64,000 nt of DNA from Thermoguttaceae bacterium (lineage in GTDB: Bacteria > Planctomycetota > Planctomycetia > Pirellulales > Thermoguttaceae): positions 39,886 through 103,885 of the forward strand of contig JAFSMO010000024.1 in the NCBI GenBank assembly GCA_017447865.1. The letters run 5' to 3'. A program made the translations under genes and the position numbers. Numbering within the stretch: position 1 is the stretch's first letter; each line of letters starts with the position of its first letter. The notes under the pieces are model-generated. The model did no database searches, was not told where the DNA came from, and saw only the letters and a list, made by a program, of their open reading frames with translations. Shown piece after piece: positions 39,467 to 48,586 of this stretch.

Positions 39467-42400
39467 TCAGATCTTCTTCAACGCGTCGATCAGCTGAACC
39501 ATGAGCGTTTTCACCTCGTCAACCTCTTCCGGATTCGGGAGGTAAACCGAAGTGTACCGTCCGCCGGCGTTCGGAATGTGAACCAGGTCGAACGCTCGGG
39601 CGAGCGTGTTCCGGGCGTTCTTCAACGTCTGCGCGTCTGCCGGGGCCAGGTTTTGGATCTTGCTCACACGGGCGATCTCCACCTGGAGGATCTGCAGGTA
39701 TGCCGCGTCCTCCACGCCTTCGCGCGCCTGTTCCAGACGCACCGACGGAACGATCTCATTCCGCCCGATCAGTTTGTCGGGGTAGAAAATGAACCCGTCG
39801 CCGTTCGGGTAGAGCACGTAGTACTCGACGCCCGGCTGATCGCTCTGGTGGATGTACGAGTGCCAGCCGTAGCGGTACGGGTCGATCGTAAACCAGGAGC
39901 CGCCCCAGAACTCGTAGCCGTCCGCCTGATACTTCACCGCCCAGTACGGGAGCAGGCGCTCCGTCGCGCAGAACGGCGTGTCGGTGCACATTTGGCCGTC
40001 CGTCGTCCACCAGATCCGGTCGCCCCGTTTGAGCGATTTGTAGATCTGCTCCTCCGGAACGCACCCGTAATGGCCGATCCCCCAGACCGTGATGTAACCA
40101 TCCCACTCCGGAATGTGGTGCCACGTGCTGCAGTAGATGGGAATATTCGGGTCCACCTCGTGGATCATCTCGCAGCAGGCCTGCATTTGCGCGATGATTT
40201 CGGGCTTGGAGTAGAACGGCTCGTCCGAAATGTACAGAACGAAGTGTTTGTCCCAGCCTTTTTCCTTCAGATGGTTCCACATCAGCCGCAGTTTGTCCTG
40301 GTAAACCTTCTTGAATTCAGGACGCAGGACGCGGCGGTCGGCTCCCTCGAAAGGCCACTCGCCCTCGTACGGCTGGATCCCCTGACGTGCCCGCGGCGGC
40401 ATTCCCCACCCGAAGCAGTACCAGTCGCCCGGCAAGTACGAGAATTTGACCTTCAAATCGTTGAAGTAGTGCTCGCACGCGGCGTCGAACTCGGTGAAAT
40501 CGACCGACCAGGCGCCCGTTTCTTTGTCGTACGTGAATTTCGGCTCCACGCGCATCCGATCCGAGGAAAGCCGCTTGGAGGTCACGTACTCGACCATGCT
40601 CTGCGAAAGGTCCTCGCCCTCTTTCCGGTTCCAGAATTCAGGATGAGTCATCCGAATGTCGTAGATCGCGCAAACGGCCGGCTCATCCGGGATCGCGAAG
40701 TCCTTGACTTCCACGCTGAACGGAACGGAAGTGACTTTTCCCGTCTCGATGCTCTTGAGCCAGATCCGGCCCCGGTAAATGCCGGCGGGCGTTTCTTTCG
40801 TGGTCTTCACCTGAACCGTCAGGGCCCGGGTCTCCCACGCGCGGAACTCGATGAGATTCTGCTCGGTGTAACGGGCCAAACGCTCGGAATCGCTCTTGAA
40901 CTCCGCATTTTCCAGCGTCTTGAACGCTTCTTCCGCCTCGGCTTTCGGAGCGAACGCACCGTGCGCCGTAGAATCAATATTAATGAACCGGATCATCGGG
41001 TCCGGCCACATTCCGACCCAGCCGTCCGCGCGGCCCGAGCCTTTCGGGAGCTTGCGGAACCACTTCGCCTGGCGCGTACTGTAGTAGTTCGTCACGTGCT
41101 TGATCGGCACGTAACCGATGGCGAAAAGGTCGGTCGGAAGCGTGGTTTTCCCGTCCGCCGAAACCGCCGGCTCAAGCGCGACCTGGAATTTCAGGTCCTT
41201 CGCGTAACGGAAGGCGAACTGAATGGTTTCCTCCTCGTTTTTGGCCGTCACGATGCCGTGCGGGGCGGCCTTTTTCAGTTCCTCCGGGTTCCGGGACCAC
41301 GTGGAGTCGGGGAAGACCTTGATGATCGGCGAAACCTGGAAAATCCCCGTGCTTCCGCCCTGGAAATTCTCCGGAATTCCCGCGTCCATTTCCATCACGA
41401 AAACGTCGTCGTAGCAGAGCGTTTCGGATTCGTTCGTCGTGAGCTGGAGGCTGATCTCGGCCGCGTCGTCCGGTGTGCGGATCAGGCCGGAAACAAGCGA
41501 CCACTCATTCGGACCGACGGCCGTGCCGCCAAAAGAGGTCATTCCGCCCGAGTCGCAGAGTTTTCCCGCGGCCGTGTGGAAGTGAATGTGGATCGCAAAC
41601 TGGGTCGCGGTCGGGCTTTTCATCCACGCGCCGCAGAAGTAGCTGCGCCCGCCCTGAATTTTAAAATTCTGACGCCAGCCGGACCACGAGGCGCGTTTTC
41701 CCGGGTCGATCTTGATTTCGGCGCAGTATTTCCCCAGCGCGTCATTTTCGGCCTGGGGGTCGATCGCGTTGAACGTGATTCCGTCCTTCGGCGCGTCCAC
41801 GTTCCAGGCCACGGGCTTCCCGTTTTGGTCGAGTTCCTCGTAGCCGGGATTTTGCACGAGGTTTTCATTCCTGGCCAGGATCTTTTTCAGGGCCGGAAGG
41901 TCTTTCAGGGAGATCGACTTCGCGGCCGTTTTGACCTGCTGGAGCGACGTTCCGGGGAAGCCGGAGTCGGAGGTCTGCTGGTCGCGCACCCGTCGGGCCG
42001 CCTCGCCGCTGGAGACCGCCGTCGGTTTTTCCGCGATGATCAGCCAGGAAATGCTCTTCGGCGGGAGCGTCGGCGTGATGAAGAGGCTCGAATCCCACGC
42101 GTCCACGTCGAGCGGCTCGCCGTCCAGCCCCAGAATTTCCACGTTTTCGGGCGTCATTTCGACCCGCCAGCGCGCAGAGATCAGAGAGGCCTTCACGTTC
42201 ACCAGCGGCTTGCGTACTTCGTCGGAGGAATTTTCCACCCGAATGAACGCGAAGCGGGGCGTTTCGGCGGCGTTTCCGAAGAATTCCTGGGCGTCGAACT
42301 GAGCCGCGCCGTTTTTGGAGCCTCGGGCCGGGAAAACGTCCACGAGCGGGAAGGTTTCCACCTCGCCGATGGAAACGGGGACTTTGGGCGCCGCGACGCT

Positions 42401-43405
42401 TTTCTCGATCAGCTCGATCTTCACGTCATCAGCCCAGGCCGTGCCGGTTCCGCGGAGAACGGTTCCGACTTCGAGCCGGTCCACGTTGGCCGGAACCACG
42501 AACTCGGCCGTGGATTCTTTCCAGTCGAACGTCCCGTCGCCCGCCGTCAGCATTCCGCCCCCGACCATTCCATTGTGGTCGTTTCCGAGATGCCAGTACC
42601 AGCCCGCGTAGCCGTTGACGTTTTCGGCTTTCGTCCAGCCGGAGATTCTGTATTTCTCGCCGGTACGGACCGGAATTCCCGACTGACGCGCGGCGATCCA
42701 GGACGCTTCCGCGCCGTCGGCCACGGTCGTTTTGATGCACATTTTCCCGGTACGGGCACCGCTTGACGCTCTTTCGATTTTGTGCGTCGCGTCGCTGGAA
42801 TCGAAATGCCAGCCGAGCGGGCCGGTTTCCCCCTCCTCGAAACTGCCGTTTTGGAAGAAGTGGACGTTCCACCAGTCGGACTGCTCCCACGCCTTGGGGT
42901 TTTCGTAATAGACGTAAAAAACGGTTCCTTCCTCCAGCGTCGTGAGTTCGATCGGAACCACGATTTTCGTGCCGGGTTCCAGCGTCCCGGAGTGCTGCGG
43001 GAGGCCGTCCGTGCCGAGGATCTCAAAGAGGTACTCGACGTTTTTGCCCGTGCAGATCCGGACGTCCTGCGCCCGTGCGCCGGCCAGCGGGAGAGGATTT
43101 TCGTCCCTGGCCGCATCGGTTCCCGGAGCCGCGACGGTGAACGTGAAAAGGGTCGGCTCCAGTTTGGAATTCATGCCGGTCGCTTCTTTGGCGGTTTTTT
43201 CGTCGCCGCCCAGTTTGTCGGCGTTCTGCGCGTTCAGCTCGGCCAAAACTTCCGGGCTGATTTGAAGCTCGAACGCGACGCGCTTTTTCCACGTGCCGCC
43301 GTCGGAGGTGGAGAGGTGCGTGTTCCACGCCGCCGGTTCAGCGCTCAAAAGGGAGCAAAGGGAACAAAATGCAAGAGTGAAAAAAAGGATCAAGTGGGAT
43401 TTCAT
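39467..43405 (-). CDS. Secreted GH123/DUF4091-like glycosidase
   Basis: 1312 residues from the ATG at 43405, which starts a signal peptide (KSHLILFFTLAFCSLCSLLSAE); the longer frame reads through a repeat-rich region. The N-terminal 850 residues contain at least two carbohydrate-binding-like beta domains (SFEEGETGPLGWHFDSSDATH and NPGYEELDQNGKPVAWN begin two similar modules). The C-terminal part is DUF4091: FVLYISDEPFYSKPEI carries the Asp-Glu pair used for substrate-assisted catalysis in GH123, followed by WWTTDGQMCTDTPF and QADGYEFWGGSWF. GH123 enzymes remove N-acetylgalactosamine from glycosphingolipids; DUF4091 proteins are broader, so substrate is uncertain. Transcribed with the TIM-barrel gene upstream. 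Confidence 0.85.
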   Translation of the reverse strand: MKSHLILFFTLAFCSLCSLLSAEPAAWNTHLSTSDGGTWKKRVAFELQISPEVLAELNAQNADKLGGDEKTAKEATGMNSKLEPTLFTFTVAAPGTDAARDENPLPLAGARAQDVRICTGKNVEYLFEILGTDGLPQHSGTLEPGTKIVVPIELTTLEEGTVFYVYYENPKAWEQSDWWNVHFFQNGSFEEGETGPLGWHFDSSDATHKIERASSGARTGKMCIKTTVADGAEASWIAARQSGIPVRTGEKYRISGWTKAENVNGYAGWYWHLGNDHNGMVGGGMLTAGDGTFDWKESTAEFVVPANVDRLEVGTVLRGTGTAWADDVKIELIEKSVAAPKVPVSIGEVETFPLVDVFPARGSKNGAAQFDAQEFFGNAAETPRFAFIRVENSSDEVRKPLVNVKASLISARWRVEMTPENVEILGLDGEPLDVDAWDSSLFITPTLPPKSISWLIIAEKPTAVSSGEAARRVRDQQTSDSGFPGTSLQQVKTAAKSISLKDLPALKKILARNENLVQNPGYEELDQNGKPVAWNVDAPKDGITFNAIDPQAENDALGKYCAEIKIDPGKRASWSGWRQNFKIQGGRSYFCGAWMKSPTATQFAIHIHFHTAAGKLCDSGGMTSFGGTAVGPNEWSLVSGLIRTPDDAAEISLQLTTNESETLCYDDVFVMEMDAGIPENFQGGSTGIFQVSPIIKVFPDSTWSRNPEELKKAAPHGIVTAKNEEETIQFAFRYAKDLKFQVALEPAVSADGKTTLPTDLFAIGYVPIKHVTNYYSTRQAKWFRKLPKGSGRADGWVGMWPDPMIRFINIDSTAHGAFAPKAEAEEAFKTLENAEFKSDSERLARYTEQNLIEFRAWETRALTVQVKTTKETPAGIYRGRIWLKSIETGKVTSVPFSVEVKDFAIPDEPAVCAIYDIRMTHPEFWNRKEGEDLSQSMVEYVTSKRLSSDRMRVEPKFTYDKETGAWSVDFTEFDAACEHYFNDLKVKFSYLPGDWYCFGWGMPPRARQGIQPYEGEWPFEGADRRVLRPEFKKVYQDKLRLMWNHLKEKGWDKHFVLYISDEPFYSKPEIIAQMQACCEMIHEVDPNIPIYCSTWHHIPEWDGYITVWGIGHYGCVPEEQIYKSLKRGDRIWWTTDGQMCTDTPFCATERLLPYWAVKYQADGYEFWGGSWFTIDPYRYGWHSYIHQSDQPGVEYYVLYPNGDGFIFYPDKLIGRNEIVPSVRLEQAREGVEDAAYLQILQVEIARVSKIQNLAPADAQTLKNARNTLARAFDLVHIPNAGGRYTSVYLPNPEEVDEVKTLMVQLIDALKKI

Positions 43406-43492
43406 GGCAGGATCTTGGGAAAGAAGGGAAAGAAGTGGAAAGTCCTTGAATTTACGGGGCGACGCTGGGCGCGCCGTCTTATGGAGTGCGGC

Positions 43493-43672
43493 AATACAGA
43501 AGCCGAAGGCTTCCTTTGCCGCTTTCACTTAGCGGCCGAAAAATACTGCGACGAAAAACGGGTTTCTCGTGGGAAACGTCCAGCGCGCTTCAGCGGCAAA
43601 CGCCTCTTCGAGGCTGAATTGCCGCAAGGGAAAGCGGTGAATGTCGCTTGCGCGACGGTATCACCGCACTCC
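43493..43672. repeat. GGAGTGCGG-armed palindromic element
   Basis: Outer arms GGAGTGCGG (43493-43501) and CCGCACTCC (43664-43672) are perfect inverse repeats enclosing several smaller stems (AGAAGCC-GAA-GGCTTC; GCGGCAA..TTGCCGC; GCGGTGA..TCACCGC). It lies between two minus-strand genes, 10 nt after the stop of the upstream one. Confidence 0.8.
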
Positions 43673-43682
43673 GATAAAAAAC

Positions 43683-44699
43683 TCAGAACCCGCGGGCGGC
43701 CAAAATGTCGTCGAAATCGCGCAGGTGGTAGCCGATCCCCACGTAGTCCAGCAAACGGCAGAGCGCACGCTGCGCCACGCCGACGCCGTCCGGGCCGCTG
43801 TAACCGCCGAACTGGCCGCCGCCCTTCACGTGCGGTTCAAGGTCCACGAAGAAACCGGGGATCCCGCGCGCCTTGAGCTTCGAGTCAATTTCAGGAAGCG
43901 CCTTTTTCAGCTCGCGGAAAATGGCCTCGTGGCCACCATCGCCCAGGTCGCACGGGACGAAATTCTTCAGCTGGTCCTCATCGACCGGGTCGCCCTTTTT
44001 CACCGGTTTCGGGTGGCGGTAGTCCTTCACGTGGAACCATCCCAATCCCGGCAGGCAGGCGCGGAACTGGTCCAGAATGTCGCACGCGTCGAAGCCCTGA
44101 ACGACCAGGTTCCCGACGTCAAAGACCAGGACCATCGACGGATGATTGATCTTCTGGTAAAGCTCGGCAAGCTGCCAGCCGTTTCCGCCGACCAGGTTCG
44201 GCTCGACTTCCAGACCGAACGTCAGGTCGCTGCGGTGGCACGTTTCCGCGATGGCCGAGAGCTGATCGACCGCCTGATTCATGTAGTCGTGCACGTCCGC
44301 GCCGTGCGGGTGGTAGAACGAAAAACCACGGATCAGCTTGCTTTCCAGCGCGTGGGTGATCTCGCAGGCGCGGTTCACCTCGTCCATGTAGTCCTTGAAC
44401 GGGACGTAGCGGTTTTTCGTGCCGTCTTCCACGTCCACCAGCTTCACCTTTCCGATGGGGGAACCGATCGACGAAACGTTCAGGCCGAAGTCGTTCTGGA
44501 CCTCGCGGATGGTCTGGATCTCGTCCATCGTGAGGTTCATGACGTTTTTCGTGCCGTTTCCAACGTCGATGAAGCGGATGCTGTAGTACTGAAGCCCGAT
44601 CGCGGCGTAAGCGGTGAACTGCTCCTTGATCGACTTTTCCGGCTGCTTCGAAACGCCTTCGTCTGCAAATCCCGTGAGGATGATTTGTGGTTGAGTCAT
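43683..44699 (-). CDS. TIM-barrel sugar isomerase/epimerase-like protein (cytoplasmic)
   Basis: 338 residues without a signal peptide, unlike the other three TIM barrels here. Metal-ligand strands read LTFGLEVEPNLVGGN, MVLVFDVGNLVVQG, LGWFHVKDYRHP and FFVDLEPHVKGGGQFGG. AAGGAA precedes the ATG. It may process sugars released by the neighbouring exported GH123- and GH141-like proteins (inference from position). Exact reaction unknown. Confidence 0.85.
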   Translation of the reverse strand: MTQPQIILTGFADEGVSKQPEKSIKEQFTAYAAIGLQYYSIRFIDVGNGTKNVMNLTMDEIQTIREVQNDFGLNVSSIGSPIGKVKLVDVEDGTKNRYVPFKDYMDEVNRACEITHALESKLIRGFSFYHPHGADVHDYMNQAVDQLSAIAETCHRSDLTFGLEVEPNLVGGNGWQLAELYQKINHPSMVLVFDVGNLVVQGFDACDILDQFRACLPGLGWFHVKDYRHPKPVKKGDPVDEDQLKNFVPCDLGDGGHEAIFRELKKALPEIDSKLKARGIPGFFVDLEPHVKGGGQFGGYSGPDGVGVAQRALCRLLDYVGIGYHLRDFDDILAARGF

Positions 44700-44747
44700 G
44701 GTTTGGTTCCTTATTAACTAGTGGTTGATTTAAGTGGATGAATCTTC

Positions 44748-44993
44748 TTTTAAAGGCCCCCTCATTGAGGGGGCTGGCTCGCAAAGCGAGACTGGGGGAG
44801 TTTGTGGAACACGCCGTTCAATTCCCCCCGGCACGTAATTCCTGCCTTCGGCCTCCATTACCGCCTTGTATTTTATAGGCCCCCTCCTCGAGGGGGCTGG
44901 CTCGCGAAGCGAGACTGGGGGAGTTCCCGGAACGCGCCGTTCAACTCCCCCCGGCGCTGACGCGCCACCCCCCTCAAAGAGGGAGGCTTTAAA
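44748..44993. repeat. Double GC-rich palindromic element
   Basis: Two successive copies of the unit beginning aggccccctc..gagggggctggctcg, ending in GGGGGAGTT, the second copy closing with AACTCCCCCC and ..GAGGGAGGCTTTAAA. It contains a copy of the ggccttcggcctccattacc segment found at 37230-37346. The element ends 11 nt from the stop codon of the beta-helix gene. It fills most of the 305-nt gap 44700-45004. Confidence 0.88.
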
Positions 44994-45004
44994 CCCCGTA
45001 AAAA

Positions 45005-47098
45005 TTATTTCGCGCGGAGGGGATCGTCCTCAAGCCCGATTTTCTGCCAGGGGATCTGCTTGAAGCCCATTTTCAGGGCCGGCGATTCCGGCTTGAGCGT
45101 GTAGTTGCGGTTGGGCCAGTCCTCGACGAGCGGGTCGCCCTCCGTCATATTATTCTCGATCGTGTTGAATTCCGCGGCATTCGCCCAGATCGAACCGCCC
45201 TGCCACTGGCCGGTCTTGGTCCCGGAGAAACTGCTGTTCAGGCAGACGTTCGTCCGGATCACGTTCCCGACCGGCGTGCCGGGGTGGTCCGTCAGGATCT
45301 TCGTCAGCTCCGGGTAGGTCGTGCTGTAGGGCGGCTCCATGATATTAATGCCGCAGTTGGTCCCCTTTTCTTCCAGTTCCTTGATCCAGTTTTCGGTGAA
45401 GGCCTTCTGCCAGCCCAGGCCGCGGGCGTCGAGGTGGACGCACGGGGAGCAGTTGATGAACAAATTATTCTCGATTTTCGTGTCGCGGCCGCCGCCGATC
45501 ATTGCCGCACGGGTCACGTTCACGAAAACGTTTTCGTAAATGTCGGCCGAGGAAAACTGGTCGTCGAGGTAGATTCCCACGCAGCCGCGTTTTTCAAAGC
45601 CCTGAATGTCGCGCAGCTCGTTCCATCGCAGGACGTTCCCGCGCATCGTCCAGTTCCGGCCGGTGTAGATCGCGCCCGCGTCGTTGGATTCGTAGCAGAC
45701 GTTGAAAATCTCGTTGAACTCGATCACATTATCGTTTCCGCCGAAACCCATGCCCATGTGCGGCGCGTTGTAGATTTTGTTGTGCGAGGCGGTATTTCCC
45801 ACGCCGTGCAGGCTGATCCCCGGGGCGTAAACGCGCTGGGTGCGGGCGTAGTCGTGAACTTCGCAGTTGGAAACGAGATTGAACGACGCCTCGAGCGTTT
45901 TGCGGTCGCCGCCGGTCATCGAAATGCCGCTTTTGCCGAGGTTGAAGAGGTGGCAGCCGAAAACGGTCTGCTCCATGCCGCTCGCCGAAATCCCGCCGCC
46001 GCCAACATTTCGGACGGTCAGACCGACGGCCAGGTCGTTCGTTCCGCTCATCGAGAGTGCGGTCCCGCGGCTGAGTTCCAGCGTGAAGCCCTGGAACGTC
46101 ACCCGGTCGGCCTTGATCCTCACCACCTGGTCAAGGATGGAAACGGCCAGCGAGTTTTTCTTCACTTTCGCCGGCGGATAGAAGTACAGGATCCCGGCCT
46201 CGCGATCGACGTAATACTCGCCCGGCCGGTCAATTTCGCAAAGCAGATTGAACCCGTAAAACCACTGGTTTTTGCGGTAGCCGTACGAGTGGTACGGCGG
46301 CTTGACCTTGAGCGTTTTGGTTTCCTTCACGATCTCCTGGATCGGGTGCCGCTCCTCGGACCAGTCCCAGAACCAGTAGCCGTGGACCCACGGGTCTTTT
46401 TCGGCGGCCCACGCCAACACGCGCTCGTCGTCGAACTGGAAATTCCCAACTTTATCGCCCTTGGTCCCGCGCACGTCGACCGGCTCGTTCACGTCCACGC
46501 CGGTGATTTTCAGGAACCCCTCGTTCGGGTAGCGCGAGATCTGCATCGGGTTTCCGTCAAAGAAAAGCTCCAGCCCCCCGCCCTTCGGCGAGCCGAAATC
46601 CTCCACGCCCGCGGCCTTCAGATCGACCTGAATGACCTTTCCGCGAGCGGCTTCGGGGAGACGCGCCAGAACCGCGTCGTCCGTCACGACTTTCCACTCG
46701 TTCAGGTACTTCCCGGCGCACAGGGTGACGGTTTTCCCCGGCTCGGCCTTCCACGTGATGCGCTTTCCTTCCGCGCCCGAATCGCCCGCGCCAAGCTCAA
46801 ACGGCCGGGTCAGCTCGTAGCGCCCCTCAAGGACCACCACCGTGTACGGCTTCGGGGCTTGGGCGGAAGCGCTCCGCACGGCGTCGCGGGCCTTTTCGAG
46901 CGTCGCGAACGGACCGTCCGTCCGGTCCGCGTTGGGGGCGGAGAGTTTGCCGCTCCAGGAGTCGTTCCCCGAGAGCGAGACGAAAAAATCGCCCGTTTTC
47001 TCTTTGCGCGCGTCATCAAGGGCGGGATTCTGGGCGACCGCAGCCAGTGCAGTGGCAAACGTCAGAAAAAACGCTAAAAGGAGGTGGGATCTTCGCAT
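45005..47098 (-). CDS. Secreted right-handed beta-helix protein, GH141-like
   Basis: 697 residues with a signal peptide (RRSHLLLAFFLTFATALAAVAQ). After it, FFVSLSGNDSWSGKLSAPN and DGPFATLEKARDAVRSA match the opening of GH141-type proteins. The central 350-620 region has repeated short strands with N/G turns and phrases such as NTASHNKIYNAPHMGMGFGGNDNVIEFNEIF, characteristic of parallel beta-helix (PbH1) repeats. GH141 members act on fucose- or xylose-containing glycans such as rhamnogalacturonan-II and xylan; a pectin- or fucan-directed activity is possible here. No clear ribosome site is seen at the ATG. Confidence 0.82.
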   Translation of the reverse strand: MRRSHLLLAFFLTFATALAAVAQNPALDDARKEKTGDFFVSLSGNDSWSGKLSAPNADRTDGPFATLEKARDAVRSASAQAPKPYTVVVLEGRYELTRPFELGAGDSGAEGKRITWKAEPGKTVTLCAGKYLNEWKVVTDDAVLARLPEAARGKVIQVDLKAAGVEDFGSPKGGGLELFFDGNPMQISRYPNEGFLKITGVDVNEPVDVRGTKGDKVGNFQFDDERVLAWAAEKDPWVHGYWFWDWSEERHPIQEIVKETKTLKVKPPYHSYGYRKNQWFYGFNLLCEIDRPGEYYVDREAGILYFYPPAKVKKNSLAVSILDQVVRIKADRVTFQGFTLELSRGTALSMSGTNDLAVGLTVRNVGGGGISASGMEQTVFGCHLFNLGKSGISMTGGDRKTLEASFNLVSNCEVHDYARTQRVYAPGISLHGVGNTASHNKIYNAPHMGMGFGGNDNVIEFNEIFNVCYESNDAGAIYTGRNWTMRGNVLRWNELRDIQGFEKRGCVGIYLDDQFSSADIYENVFVNVTRAAMIGGGRDTKIENNLFINCSPCVHLDARGLGWQKAFTENWIKELEEKGTNCGINIMEPPYSTTYPELTKILTDHPGTPVGNVIRTNVCLNSSFSGTKTGQWQGGSIWANAAEFNTIENNMTEGDPLVEDWPNRNYTLKPESPALKMGFKQIPWQKIGLEDDPLRAK

Positions 47099-47138
47099 GA
47101 TTTCAGTCCGAAAAGAAAACCGTTCAATCCAAATACAA

Positions 47139-47164
47139 ATCGGACGGCCGAAAAGCCGTCCGAT
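47139..47164 (-). terminator. Rho-independent terminator after purT
   Basis: Perfect 10-bp stem ATCGGACGGC/GCCGTCCGAT with a 6-nt loop, 6 nt beyond the purT stop and followed on the minus strand by TTGTATTT. Confidence 0.85.
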
Positions 47165-47169
47165 GGAGT

Positions 47170-48345
47170 TTAACGCACGATCACCTTCACCGTCGCGGCG
47201 GCGGCTTTCGCGCGGTCACGCAGGACGTTCAGGTCCGTGCCCAGCTCGTCGTACGTGACGGCCACGCCCATGCGGCGTTTTTTGCGGGTGGACGGTTTGC
47301 CGAAGATCCTGATGTACGTGTTCTTGAACTGGACCGCCTCCTCCACGCCTTCGTACTCCGGCGGGTTCGGACTCGCTTCCGGGGCCGGGATCACCGCCGA
47401 GGCGCCGGCTTTCAGAAGCTGGATTTCCGTGATCGGGAGGCCAAGGACCGCGTAAAGATGGAGCTCAAACTCGCTGAGGTTCTGCGTGTTGGCAAGCGTG
47501 ACCATTCCCGTGTCGTGCGGACGCGGGGAGAGTTCCGAGAAGTAAACGCCTTTTTCGTTCGAGATGAAAAATTCCACGCCCCAAATGCCCGTTCCGGTCA
47601 GGGCGCGCGTCACTTTGTCGGCCATTTCCTGCGCCGCTTTCAGATGCTCCGGCTTCATCGGCATCGGCTGGAAACTTTCCTGGTAGTCGCCGCCCTTCTG
47701 AACGTGACCGACCGGCGGGCAGAAGAGGGTCTTGCCGCTGCGCTGGGTGACGGTCAGAAGCGTGATTTCATAGTCGAACGGAATGAATTCTTCCACGATC
47801 ATTTCCACGATATCACCGCGGCTTCCGGAAATGCCGTACTCCCACGCGGCATCGACGCCTTCCGGCCCTTCGATCTTCGACTGGCCTTTTCCCGACGACG
47901 ACATCAGCGGCTTCACGACGCACGGGAAACCGATCTCCTTCACGGCCGCGTCAAACTCTTCCTTCGTCTTGGCGTAGCGGTAATTGGCGGTCTGGAGTTT
48001 CAGCTCGTCGTGGGCCAGGTCACGGATCGCGCGGCGGTTCATGGTGAAGTTCACCGCCCGGGCGCTCGGGATCACGCGCACGCCCTGCTTTTCGAACTCG
48101 TACAAACGCTCGGTGCGAATGGCCTCGATCTCCGGCACGATGATGTCGGGCTGGTGCTTTTTGACGGCGGCTTCAAGCGCGTCTCCGTCGAGCATGCTGA
48201 AAACCTCGCACTCATCGGCGACCTGCATGGCCGGGGCGCCGGCGTAAGAATCACAAGCGATGACGTACTGCCCCATCCGCTGGGCCGCGATGACGAATTC
48301 TTTACCCAGTTCGCCGGAACCGAGAAGAAGGATTTTGTGAATCAT
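47170..48345 (-). CDS. purT: Formate-dependent phosphoribosylglycinamide formyltransferase PurT
   Basis: 391 residues from the ATG at 48345 with GGAGAG upstream; this matches the family length (392 in E. coli). PurT makes formyl-GAR from GAR, formate and ATP in purine synthesis. ATP-grasp features: [24 protein letters not shown] at the N-terminus, [18 protein letters not shown] (about 150-167) as the P-loop-like lid, [15 protein letters not shown], and [28 protein letters not shown] (about 256-283). It is transcribed alone with its own terminator. Confidence 0.96.
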   Translation of the reverse strand: MIHKILLLGSGELGKEFVIAAQRMGQYVIACDSYAGAPAMQVADECEVFSMLDGDALEAAVKKHQPDIIVPEIEAIRTERLYEFEKQGVRVIPSARAVNFTMNRRAIRDLAHDELKLQTANYRYAKTKEEFDAAVKEIGFPCVVKPLMSSSGKGQSKIEGPEGVDAAWEYGISGSRGDIVEMIVEEFIPFDYEITLLTVTQRSGKTLFCPPVGHVQKGGDYQESFQPMPMKPEHLKAAQEMADKVTRALTGTGIWGVEFFISNEKGVYFSELSPRPHDTGMVTLANTQNLSEFELHLYAVLGLPITEIQLLKAGASAVIPAPEASPNPPEYEGVEEAVQFKNTYIRIFGKPSTRKKRRMGVAVTYDELGTDLNVLRDRAKAAAATVKVIVR

Positions 48346-48474
48346 GGAATACTCTCCGTAAAAATTCTGATTCAATGGGAAAAAAGTTTCAGTTTATTTT
48401 ACCCTGAAATCCTTGAAAAGGGAAGGGGGAGGGAAAAAATAAACAGAAAATTTGGCAAAAATAATGGGTCAATA

Positions 48475-48503
48475 TTGACTTTTTAATATTATTCATGTAA
48501 AAT
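48475..48503 (+). promoter_or_regulatory. sigma70-type promoter
   Basis: TTGACT (48475-48480), a 17-nt spacer and TAAAAT (48498-48503), about 84 nt upstream of the ATG at 48587. Confidence 0.75.
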
Positions 48504-48586
48504 CAGGTAAAATAATTTGAAATGAGAGTTTGGCTGGACGCGAGACTCTCGTAAGTTTCCTGTTTTTACAAGAAAGGGTCCCCCTA

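Noticed and set aside
39578..42766. Plus-strand frame of 1062 codons
   Set aside because: Antisense to the GH123/DUF4091-like gene; its translation has no family resemblance and an Arg/Val-rich composition.
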